Counted from the first letter of the stretch, positions 1 through 6,010 are shown. The stretch is DNA of 7,300 bases from Pseudomonadota bacterium (GCA_014381795.1 JACNKY010000193.1:1-7300), one strand, 5' to 3'. Notes: a model not told the origin generated them from the sequence alone. Made by a program: numbers and translations.

Positions 1-415
1 GGAAGCCTTTATGGGTATTAGGTTGAGAATATTCTATCATCACTCGTTCAAGAGCAATTTTGGAAGCTTCCTTGAAATAATTACCATTGAAAATATTGGG
101 CAACACTGCCTCAGCCATCGCGACCGCAGAGACGGTAAAATTCAGATATGCTCCAGTCGCCTGAATTGCGGTGACTGTTGATTCAGGACTTAGACAGGAT
201 TGTAGTTTTTCCGCTAATTCATCAGCAATTTTTACGGGGGAGCGCCGCAGGCTTTTGGCAAAGCTGAAGCAGGGCAGGGCATAGTCGCCCATTTCAGGAT
301 TAGGAGGTTGCTCAACCAGTTCGTTGAGCACAGATGGTTCCCAGCTTGTTGACTCATCCACTGAATTCAGTGCACTGGCGGTCAAATCACAGATAGTTTG
401 TTCAAATATATTCAT
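1..415 (-). CDS. argS: Arginyl-tRNA synthetase, N-terminal part (cut by left window edge)
   Basis: Class I aminoacyl-tRNA synthetase that charges tRNA-Arg in the cytoplasm. Reading the minus strand from the ATG at 415-413 gives 138 whole codons with no stop before the edge. The N-terminal tRNA-binding (Add-1) domain is recognisable by GDYALPCFSFAK (about residues 44-55), SPVKIADELAEKL and the ATGAYLNF motif (about 92-99) that closes this domain in ArgRS. Then comes the start of the catalytic domain, VMIEYSQPNTHKGF (125-138), which matches the family's (V/E)YS-PN--K-F segment just before the class I HxGH signature; HxGH itself lies outside the window. Upstream of the ATG there is no clear ribosome binding site and no other in-frame ATG nearby. 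It follows infA on the same strand with a 99-bp gap, so co-transcription is likely. Identity is firm; the C-terminal three quarters cannot be assessed. Confidence 0.93.
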   Translation of the reverse strand, partial: MNIFEQTICDLTASALNSVDESTSWEPSVLNELVEQPPNPEMGDYALPCFSFAKSLRRSPVKIADELAEKLQSCLSPESTVTAIQATGAYLNFTVSAVAMAEAVLPNIFNGNYFKEASKIALERVMIEYSQPNTHKGF

Positions 416-514
416 CCAAGATCCAGCTTTGAATCCCGCGATAAGCAGTTGTACACTGGATGCAACAAACAAATTTTCATCATTTTAAATGAAACTTTTA
501 TGCTGAGTTCGTTC

Positions 515-736
515 TCAATTTTCAACTTTTTCGCGCCGCACTATTCTTCCACGTTTCAGGTCATAGGGAGAAAGTTCAATTGTGACAGTATCTCCTGGAA
601 GTACACGAATCTTGTACATTTTCATTTTGCCGGATAAGTGACCAATTACAATGTGATCATTTTCCAGCTTTACCCGAAAAATACCTTTGGAGGACTCGAC
701 AACTGTCCCTTCAACTTCTAGTTTATCTTCACTCAA
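515..736 (-). CDS. infA: Translation initiation factor IF-1 (TTG start)
   Basis: IF-1 binds the A site of the 30S subunit during initiation together with IF-2 and IF-3. The 73-residue product is the family's usual length (about 72) and is one S1-type OB fold: EGTVVES (9-15), FRVKLENDH (20-28), GHLSGKMK (32-39), [18 protein letters not shown] (43-60) and the closing KRGRIVRR (61-68). The first codon is TTG (736-734). It is preferred because the protein then starts exactly where IF-1 should, and because AAGGAGA lies at 750-744 with a 7-nt gap. The stop is TGA, showing that UGA terminates in this organism. infA beside argS is not the textbook location (secY/rpmJ cluster or near aat/clpA). A candidate promoter lies at 833-806. 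Identity is essentially certain; the TTG start is well supported. Confidence 0.97.
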   Translation of the reverse strand: MSEDKLEVEGTVVESSKGIFRVKLENDHIVIGHLSGKMKMYKIRVLPGDTVTIELSPYDLKRGRIVRREKVEN

Positions 737-743
737 ACTTTGT

Positions 744-750
744 TCTCCTT
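744..750 (-). promoter_or_regulatory. Strong ribosome binding site of infA
   Basis: Read on the minus strand this is AAGGAGA, a near-perfect match to the anti-Shine-Dalgarno sequence, 7 nt before the TTG start codon of infA. It decides the start, because no ATG or GTG lies nearby in frame. It is the only canonical ribosome binding site I can see in the window. Confidence 0.85.
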
Positions 751-771
751 CGCTAATTTATTATTACAATT

Positions 772-786
772 AAACATTAAATGTTT
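772..786. repeat. 15-bp palindrome in the infA leader
   Basis: AAACAT (772-777), a 3-nt centre TAA, and ATGTTT (781-786) form a perfect inverted repeat. It lies between the candidate infA promoter and the ribosome binding site. It could be an operator half-site pair or a weak AU hairpin in the leader. In such AT-rich DNA it could also be chance; no function is assigned. Confidence 0.3.
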
Positions 787-805
787 TTAATGATTAAACC
801 CTATA

Positions 806-833
806 ATTTTAGTGTAACAGTCAAAATTTTCAA
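806..833 (-). promoter_or_regulatory. Candidate sigma-70-type promoter for infA-argS
   Basis: On the minus strand TTGAAA (833-828) and TAAAAT (811-806) are separated by 16 nt, giving an expected transcript start near 799 and a leader of about 60 nt before infA. The boxes are decent but the region is AT-rich, so matches of this quality are not rare. Confidence 0.35.
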
Positions 834-918
834 GTGATTTGAAAAAATTAGATCTGTCTTCATTTTGAAAAGAAGTTAGTCTGCAAAAATCAACCAGCCG
901 CAGATACATTTTTTATCC

Positions 919-947
919 GTGAAAATATTTTAGAAATAAGTTAGAAT
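919..947 (+). promoter_or_regulatory. Candidate sigma-70-type promoter for dgt
   Basis: GTGAAA (919-924) and TAGAAT (942-947) are separated by 17 nt, which would start a transcript near 954, about 60 nt before the dgt start. The -10 box matches consensus at 5 of 6 positions and the -35 box at 4 of 6. It lies in the divergent infA/dgt intergenic region, where a promoter for each direction is expected. Confidence 0.33.
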
Positions 948-1014
948 TTACACTGATTCTGACGAAAAGCTCTACAGAAAAATTTAATTCTCACAGATGT
1001 GATTACACCTTAAA

Positions 1015-2334
1015 ATGAACAAATGGAAAGAACGACGTGCTCCTGCAGGAGTACAACGGCAGGAAGATCAACGTGAAGAATATGAAAGAGACCGGGCACG
1101 TGTAATTCATTCTTCTGCTTTCCGGAGATTACAGGCTAAAACACAAATCCTTGGTGTGCTTGAAGGTGATTTTCATCGAACACGCCTGACACATTCAATG
1201 GAAGTCGCACAGATTGGTCGTGGACTTGTCTTGAATTTACAAAAGAGATTTCCAGAATTAATTAATCTGCTTCCACGACTAGAACAGATAGAAACGACAG
1301 GACTGGCCCATGACTTGGGACACCCCCCATTTGGACACGGGGGAGAAACTGCACTCAACTACGCAATGGCCGACTATGGTGGATTTGAAGGAAACGGACA
1401 GACATTAAGGATTCTGTCCCTGCTGGAATCACACACGCCGGAGAATGGATTAGATTTAACCCGCAGAACTTTGCTGGGAGTGTTGAAATATCCTATTCCG
1501 TATTCCAACTTGTGCCGCACATCTCCTCCAGAAGTAACTGAGAAATCTGCACATTTAAATTTCCAACGGACATGGCAGCCACCTAAGTGTTTTCTTGATT
1601 CTGAACAGGAAGTGTTCAACTGGATAATAGCTCCAGTTTCAGATACAGATAAAATACGCTTCTCCGAAAATACTTCTCCAACAAAAAACAGTCACGGCCG
1701 TTCTTTGCACAAAGCTCTTGACGCCTCGTTGATGAATCTGGCGGATGATATTGCTTATGGGATTCATGATTTTGAGGATGGAATTGTTTTACGTTTGCTG
1801 ACGCCTGAACACTGGCAGGAAGTAGCACATCAACTGGATCCAAAATGGGCTGAGAAAAACAATCTCCTGCAAATTGAAACCATGCTTTTCACCCGTACAA
1901 ACAATTCAGGCTACAACCGGAGGCAGGCAGTTGGTGCGTTGGTGCATGCACTGATTTCTTCTTCTGAGTTAAAACTGAATGAGGAATTTGAAGAACCTTT
2001 GCTGGGCTGGAATGTAGTACTTCCGGAAGAACCTCAGCGCTTCTTAAAGGCACTTAAAGAAACGGTCTCGCGGCATGTAATTCAGCTCAACACTGTACAG
2101 GCAGCCACTTTCAAGGGTCGTAAAATTGTGCTATCACTTTTTGACGCACTTTCAGCGGAACCGGAAATGCTCTTACCTTCATCTTTTCAACTTTTATGGA
2201 AATCCGCAAAAAGCGATCTGCAACAAAAAAGAATCATTTGTGATTTCATTGCAGGCATGACCGATCAATACGCAAACCGCTTTTATGAACGTTTGTTTCT
2301 CCCTGGACATGGTTCAGTTTTCGACAGGATTTAA
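1015..2334 (+). CDS. dgt: Deoxyguanosinetriphosphate triphosphohydrolase, type-2 dGTPase (HD domain)
   Basis: Cytoplasmic metal-dependent HD hydrolase that splits dNTPs, classically dGTP, into deoxynucleoside and triphosphate, so controlling dNTP pools. The 439-residue product opens with WKERR and DRARVIHSSAFRRLQAKTQ (26-44), typical of the dGTPase family. Metal ligands are visible: H60 (RLTHS), H99-D100 (AHDLGHPPFGH) and the Asp pair D244-D245 in NLADDIAYGIHDFED. H108 and E111 in FGHGGE match the catalytic H126 and E129 of E. coli Dgt. Length and the N-terminus fit the type-2 subfamily (about 440 aa) rather than the 505-aa E. coli enzyme. The ATG start gives the usual N-terminus but has no obvious ribosome binding site. 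It heads a probable dgt-ispG-small membrane protein transcription unit (70-bp and 35-bp gaps). Some dGTPases defend against phage, but nothing nearby suggests a defence island. The exact dNTP preference cannot be read from sequence. Confidence 0.93.
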   Translation: MNKWKERRAPAGVQRQEDQREEYERDRARVIHSSAFRRLQAKTQILGVLEGDFHRTRLTHSMEVAQIGRGLVLNLQKRFPELINLLPRLEQIETTGLAHDLGHPPFGHGGETALNYAMADYGGFEGNGQTLRILSLLESHTPENGLDLTRRTLLGVLKYPIPYSNLCRTSPPEVTEKSAHLNFQRTWQPPKCFLDSEQEVFNWIIAPVSDTDKIRFSENTSPTKNSHGRSLHKALDASLMNLADDIAYGIHDFEDGIVLRLLTPEHWQEVAHQLDPKWAEKNNLLQIETMLFTRTNNSGYNRRQAVGALVHALISSSELKLNEEFEEPLLGWNVVLPEEPQRFLKALKETVSRHVIQLNTVQAATFKGRKIVLSLFDALSAEPEMLLPSSFQLLWKSAKSDLQQKRIICDFIAGMTDQYANRFYERLFLPGHGSVFDRI

Positions 2335-2345
2335 AAATATAATAA

Positions 2346-2372
2346 GTGATCGATGATTTATTACTCAATCAC
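2346..2372. repeat. Imperfect hairpin between dgt and ispG
   Basis: GTGATCGA (2346-2353) can pair with TCAATCAC (2365-2372) over 8 positions with one C/A mismatch, closing an 11-nt AT-rich loop. No T-tract follows on either strand, so it is not a typical intrinsic terminator. It might be a processing site or a leader structure ending about 33 nt before the ispG start. Weak evidence. Confidence 0.3.
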
Positions 2373-2404
2373 AATAATCTAAAACCCCTAGCTAAAAACT
2401 TAAA

Positions 2405-3571
2405 TTGCTCCCCAAAAGACGACAGGCCAGCACAGTTTCAATTGGTTCCATCAAGATTGGAGGCACTGAGCCGATTCGTATTCAATCGATGCTGACATCC
2501 GACACGACTAATGTCGAGGCATGTATTGTAGAAATTGCCGGTTTGGATGCAGTCGATTGTGAGATCATCCGCTTAACAGTCCCTAATCAAAAATCAGTAG
2601 ACAGTCTGCCCGCAATCCGAGCTGAAATGGATAAACGCGGAATAAAACGTCCGCTGGTTGCAGATGTTCATTTTAATCCTCAATTGGCGATCAACGTTTG
2701 TGAATTCGTCGAAAAAGTACGTATCAATCCCGGTAATTTTGTTGACCGCAAAAAATTTGAAGTACGTGAATACACCGATCAACAGTATCAGCAAGAATTG
2801 GCACGTGTTGAAGAAAAAATGCTCCCGCTGATAAAAAACCTGAAAAAATATGGATGTGCGTTAAGAATCGGTACAAACCACGGATCACTTTCAGACCGTG
2901 TAATGAACCGCTTTGGCGACAACTCAGAAGGTATGGTTGAATCCGCTCTCGAATATTTACGTATTCTAAGGAAACATGACTTTGAGGAGACCGTGCTGTC
3001 AATGAAATCTTCAAATCCGCTGGTGATGATTCAGGCATATCGGCAACTTGTCCAAGTTATGGACAAGGAAAACATGTATTATCCACTGCATTTGGGGGTC
3101 ACTGAAGCAGGCAACGAACTCGACGGACGGATAAAAAGCGCGGTTGGTATCGGCACTTTGCTTTGTGAAGGACTGGGGGACACTATCAGGGTTTCGCTCA
3201 CCGAAGCCTCAGTAAACGAAATTCCTGTAGCACAGTCCATTCTTCAGTCAACACGCGCCAGAATTTATAACACAGATTTTATCTCCTGCCCGTCTTGCGG
3301 ACGGACATTTTTTGATCTAGAAAGTACGACATCACAAATAAAAGCGCGTACCTCACATCTCAAAGGAGTCAAAATTGCAATAATGGGTTGCGTAGTTAAT
3401 GGCCCTGGAGAAATGGCAGATGCTGATTTTGGCTACGTTGGAGCTGGTCCAGGAAAAATCAGCCTCTATCACGGTCATACATGCGTTGAACGTAACATTC
3501 CCTCAGCACAAGCTGTGGAACGTTTAATTGAGTTGATTAAAGAGCAGGGCAAATGGGTATCTCCTGCTTAA
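2405..3571 (+). CDS. ispG: 4-hydroxy-3-methylbut-2-en-1-yl diphosphate synthase (IspG/GcpE)
   Basis: Iron-sulfur enzyme of the MEP isoprenoid pathway that converts the cyclic diphosphate MEcPP to HMBPP, acting just before IspH. The 388-residue protein has an N-terminal TIM barrel (PIRIQSMLTSDT, LVADVHFNP, VRINPGN) and a C-terminal [4Fe-4S] domain whose ligands are all present: C295 and C298 (CPSCGRTFFDLE), C329 and E336 (CVVNGPGE). GTNHGSLSDR, NRFGD and GMVESALE are the form seen in cyanobacterial or plastid-like IspG rather than E. coli. The start is the TTG at 2405. An in-frame TAA at 2393 bars any earlier start, and the next ATG (2489) would delete the conserved barrel entrance before QSM. 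No ribosome binding site precedes the TTG, so it may be translated after dgt by coupling or by an SD-independent route. Ferredoxin or flavodoxin donors are not in the window. Identity is firm; the start is probable. Confidence 0.95.
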   Translation: MLPKRRQASTVSIGSIKIGGTEPIRIQSMLTSDTTNVEACIVEIAGLDAVDCEIIRLTVPNQKSVDSLPAIRAEMDKRGIKRPLVADVHFNPQLAINVCEFVEKVRINPGNFVDRKKFEVREYTDQQYQQELARVEEKMLPLIKNLKKYGCALRIGTNHGSLSDRVMNRFGDNSEGMVESALEYLRILRKHDFEETVLSMKSSNPLVMIQAYRQLVQVMDKENMYYPLHLGVTEAGNELDGRIKSAVGIGTLLCEGLGDTIRVSLTEASVNEIPVAQSILQSTRARIYNTDFISCPSCGRTFFDLESTTSQIKARTSHLKGVKIAIMGCVVNGPGEMADADFGYVGAGPGKISLYHGHTCVERNIPSAQAVERLIELIKEQGKWVSPA

Positions 3572-3606
3572 TAAATTGAACATGCATTCAGACAGCATAC
3601 TTCCAT

Positions 3607-3798
3607 ATGGATATTCAGACAAACGAGTTCATCAAAACAATTATCGATTATCAATTACTTGCTTTTCCAATCCTTGGCATATTGCTGACACTGTTTGTAG
3701 TACTAACATGGAGACAAGCAAGGCGCAGTTGGTGTTTTTATCTCAGTAAACGCAAACTGCTGGAAAACATACAGCACACCCTGCAACACTGTTCCTGA
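3607..3798 (+). CDS. Small single-span membrane protein of unknown function
   Basis: The 63-residue product is not a family I recognise. Residues about 16-35 form one strongly hydrophobic segment (LLAFPILGILLTLFVVLTW), preceded by a polar N-terminus with mixed charge and followed by a basic stretch (RQARRSW, SKRK). By the positive-inside rule this suggests an N-out, C-in inner-membrane protein. It has two cysteines, one mid-tail (SWCFY) and one second from the C-terminus. It starts 35 nt after ispG on the same strand and would be the last gene of that transcription unit. It ends only 15 nt before the stop codon of convergent yggS. There is no clear ribosome binding site before the ATG. The transmembrane pattern and tight placement argue that it is real, but a chance ORF cannot be excluded. 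Confidence 0.5.
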   Translation: MDIQTNEFIKTIIDYQLLAFPILGILLTLFVVLTWRQARRSWCFYLSKRKLLENIQHTLQHCS

Positions 3799-3813
3799 AT
3801 AGGGCTTTTTCCG

Positions 3814-4506
3814 TTAATCCCTCGATCCAAAAATAGCGGTTCCGACACGAATCATGGTTGCGCCTTCCTGAATGGCCCAATGATAGTCCGCAGTCATACC
3901 CATTGAAAGTTCAGTAATTTCCGGTGAATCCAATTCATGCCGCAGTTTATCACGCCACTTGCGGATTTGCTCATATATTTTACGTGTTTTTAATTCCCCA
4001 AGATTTGGAGCAGGAATTGTCATCAATCCACGGAGCTTCAGCCACTGTCCGGCAGATATGGCTTCTGCAACACGTAAAATATCATCCCATTCCTGCAGAC
4101 CGGATTTACTCTCTTCGTGGGAAAGATTGACTTGTATCAGCACGTTGATATTCTTATTTGTAAAAGCACAACGTGACTCTAATTTATTTGCTAATTCTGC
4201 AGATTCAATAGAATGGATCCACTGAAAATTTCCGGGACAAAACTTTACTTTATTTTTTTGCAAATGACCTATCAAATGCCATTCTACCTGATCAGATTTG
4301 CTCAGCACCTCTATTTTTCCAAGCGCCTCCTGTATTCGGTTTTCCCCAAATGCAGTTTGTTTGGCCGTCAATGCCTCCTTAATCAATTCAACAGATTTAG
4401 TTTTACTGACTGCAATTAATTGAATCTCTTCCGGAGAACGTCCGGACTGAATTGCAGCTTGTGTTATCTGCTGCTGAACTTTTGCTAAATTATCTTTGAC
4501 TGACAC
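3814..4506 (-). CDS. yggS: PLP homeostasis protein, YggS/PROSC family
   Basis: Cytoplasmic pyridoxal-5'-phosphate-binding protein with an alanine-racemase-like TIM barrel; the family buffers and delivers PLP and has no known catalytic reaction. Family motifs run in order: LIAVSKTK, with K35 as the likely PLP Schiff-base lysine; FGENRIQEAL; WHLIGHLQKNK; IHSIES; VLIQVNLSHEESKSG; LRGLMTIP; LSMGMTADYHWAI; and ATMIRVGTAIFGSR, which holds the phosphate-binding end. From the GTG at 4506 the protein is 230 residues, the family's normal length, and begins MSVKDNLAKV as expected. A TTG at 4521 would add five unneeded residues; the TTGAGAG that includes it more likely serves as a weak ribosome binding site. 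It diverges from the selenoprotein gene with only 24 bp between starts, so each gene's promoter must overlap the other's coding sequence. It is not beside proC or yggT here. Confidence 0.94.
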   Translation of the reverse strand: MSVKDNLAKVQQQITQAAIQSGRSPEEIQLIAVSKTKSVELIKEALTAKQTAFGENRIQEALGKIEVLSKSDQVEWHLIGHLQKNKVKFCPGNFQWIHSIESAELANKLESRCAFTNKNINVLIQVNLSHEESKSGLQEWDDILRVAEAISAGQWLKLRGLMTIPAPNLGELKTRKIYEQIRKWRDKLRHELDSPEITELSMGMTADYHWAIQEGATMIRVGTAIFGSRD

Positions 4507-4530
4507 TCCACTTACTCTCAAAAAACGTTG

Positions 4531-5322
4531 ATGGATAAAGAAACTCTACTGGACAAATTATGGGTAATGTTATTTCGGCTTCCCATAGTGAAAAATTTCT
4601 GGGCACAAAGCTACGAAGCGGTGCATTTCGATCGTGTACCATGGACAAAACTCAACAAACCTCTCTCTGCCTGCAAAATAGCTCTCTTTACAACAGGCGG
4701 TATTCTATTGAAAACGGAAGAAGGATTTGATTTAAACGATCCTCATGGAGACAGTACATTCCGCAGAATTCCCCATGACGTTTCTGCAGAAGATTTAACT
4801 ATTTCTCACAAATATTATGACCACCGAGATGCAGACTGTGATCCAAATTTGATCCTGCCTTTTGAAGTGTTACGTGAACTTCAGGCAGAAGGCATAGTAG
4901 GACCGTCAAGTCCATATCATTACAGTTTCATGGGACACATCGAAGAACCTCACCTGACAACATTAATTCAGGAAAGTGCTGTTGAGGCAGCCAAAGAAAT
5001 TAAACAACAGCAGGTTGACATTGCTCTGCTGGTACCGGCCTGAGGCATCTGCAATCAGACGGTCGGTCTGATCCAGCGGGAAATCGAACGGCAAGGAATT
5101 TCTACTGTAGGAATTTCAATTGTCCGCAAAGTAACAGAGTCAGTAAAACCACCACGCACATATCTCTTGAAATATCCTTTTGGTCACGCCATGGGAGAAG
5201 CATTTAACCGACCGCAGCAGAAACAAATTTTTCGTGATTGCTTGGAAGTACTTGAAACAGCAACTCAACCGGGAATAATCGTCGAAAGTCCGTATCGCTG
5301 GAAGCGGCACAAATTTGAATAA
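4531..5322 (+). CDS. Selenoprotein of the glycine/betaine/sarcosine/D-proline reductase B (GrdB/PrdB) family; Sec at in-frame TGA 5041-5043
   Basis: Read through one in-frame TGA, this is a continuous 263-residue protein ending at TAA. Family motifs before the TGA: SYEAVHFDRVPWT (about 24-36), ALFTTGGILLK (about 48-58), FDLNDPHGDSTFR, AEDLTISHKYYDHRDAD, LRELQAEGIVG, HYSFMGHIE, VDIALLVPA (162-170). After it: GICNQTVGLIQREIE, then YPFGHAMGEAFN, with a QPGIIVESPYRWKR C-terminus. The TGA is residue 171 and forms U-G-I-C with C174, the UxxC redox centre of this family, in which Sec is known for GrdB and PrdB. A hairpin fitting a bacterial SECIS follows at once. Size is near PrdB (about 26 kDa) rather than GrdB (about 47 kDa), but no PrdA- or GrdA-like partner is present, so the substrate is unknown; a selenol/thiol oxidoreductase role is inference. 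The ATG at 4531 is preferred to the TTG just before it; no ribosome binding site is visible. Standard calling would truncate it at 5043. Confidence 0.9.
5041..5076 (+). promoter_or_regulatory. Sec UGA codon with candidate bacterial SECIS hairpin
   Basis: Directly after the UGA (5041-5043), ATCAGAC (5054-5060) pairs perfectly with GTCTGAT (5066-5072), leaving a GGTCG loop at 5061-5065. A further three pairs (CTG 5049-5051 with CAG 5074-5076) extend the stem across a small CA/C internal loop. The loop begins 17 nt after the UGA and opens with G-G-U, which agrees with the known design of bacterial SECIS elements: a short stem inside the coding region and a G at the start of the apical loop for SelB contact. 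It also encodes conserved protein (GICNQTVGLIQ), so its bases are under double constraint. Confidence 0.8.
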
Positions 5323-5368
5323 TATCGTGTAGCGGAAAACTGTACATGCGTTAAAATGCAGCAAAAAA

Positions 5369-6010
5369 CTACTGCAGATCTGCTTCCCAGAGACCAACTT
5401 GACGTTGTTTGGCTTCATTTTCCGCAGCCAGCAAATCTTCATGCTCAGGTGGCGGTTCAGTTTCTAGCAGATAAAATGACCATCCATTCCGGACCAACCA
5501 AACATTGATATTTGTGTCACCGGTCCAGACCATTCCGTCCAGTCTGTATAATTTCTCGGAGAAATCATAATTGATTCTCACCTGCCTGTTGTAGAATATC
5601 TTCTGCAACTCAAACGCGGCCTTTTTACGGAACCATTCATTGTATTCCTTACCATGACTGATTGACAGTTTTGGTGACACGTATTTTAGCCAGACACGTA
5701 CTTCCTGACGCGGCAGATTCAGGTTCTGCTTTGATAGTTTGAATGTCCATTTACGAAACTCAGAGCGGCTCTCAATACGGATCCAAACACTTTCTGAATC
5801 AGTAACTCTGCTAAAAACACCCATCAATATATTTTCACTGACTGTACGTAACGGTTTTGATTTTTTCCTATCATCCATCCTGCTGAAAAGTTTCTGACGT
5901 AATGTTTCCGTTTCTAATAAACCTCCCTGTGCCTTTAGTTCCTGAACCTGAAAAATTAAACTTCCTATGAAAAAATAAATCGTCAGTAATAAAATTTTAG
6001 CAAAATTCAT
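5369..6010 (-). CDS. Exported staphylococcal-nuclease-like (TNase/SNc fold) protein, catalytic residues apparently lost
   Basis: The 213-residue product has an N-terminal Sec signal peptide (K5, hydrophobic run 6-22, likely cleavage after LKA27), so it should act in the periplasm or outside. The C-terminal half resembles thermonuclease: a beta-rich stretch VRVWLKYVSPKLS (104-116), a helix FRKKAAFELQKIF, RLDGMVW (156-162), VWLVRNGWSFYL (170-181) and the very typical end EHEDLLAAENEAKQRQVGLWE (189-209). In active nucleases the first stretch reads R-L-x-x-(V/I)-D-(T/A)-P-E; here it is YVSPK, so the Asp and catalytic Glu are missing. R87 of the S. aureus enzyme aligns near LDG with no clear Arg. 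I infer a non-catalytic or re-purposed SNc fold, from alignment by eye. The region between signal peptide and fold (28-65) is charged and unassigned. It converges on the selenoprotein gene (46-bp gap). It is divergent from lptD, which hints at an envelope role but does not show one. Confidence 0.7.
   Translation of the reverse strand: MNFAKILLLTIYFFIGSLIFQVQELKAQGGLLETETLRQKLFSRMDDRKKSKPLRTVSENILMGVFSRVTDSESVWIRIESRSEFRKWTFKLSKQNLNLPRQEVRVWLKYVSPKLSISHGKEYNEWFRKKAAFELQKIFYNRQVRINYDFSEKLYRLDGMVWTGDTNINVWLVRNGWSFYLLETEPPPEHEDLLAAENEAKQRQVGLWEADLQ

Noticed and set aside
398..637. Plus-strand open frame overlapping infA and the infA-argS gap
   Set aside because: It lies antisense to infA, has no family resemblance and is best explained as a shadow of the minus-strand genes.
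1015..2334. dgt as part of an anti-phage defence island
   Set aside because: Some dGTPases are defensive, but the neighbours are housekeeping genes and there are no mobile-element or defence genes in the window.
3775..3815. Terminator between the 63-aa gene and yggS (CCCT/AGGG followed by TTTTT)
   Set aside because: Only a 4-bp stem with a long loop; the T run is suggestive but the hairpin is not convincing.
5041..5043. TGA as a nonsense mutation making the GrdB-like gene a pseudogene
   Set aside because: The stop falls exactly at the Sec position of the UxxC motif, the downstream frame is intact and conserved to a normal end, and a SECIS-like hairpin follows.
5041..5043. TGA read as Trp or Gly under an alternative genetic code
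   Set aside because: TGA ends infA and the 63-aa gene at family-appropriate or sensible positions, Trp is TGG across the window, and no other gene has internal TGA.
5353..5376. Intrinsic terminator for the SNc-like gene (TGCAG/CTGCA stem followed by TTTT on the minus strand)
   Set aside because: The stem is only 5 bp with a 10-nt loop, overlaps the stop codon and has a short T run; too weak to call.
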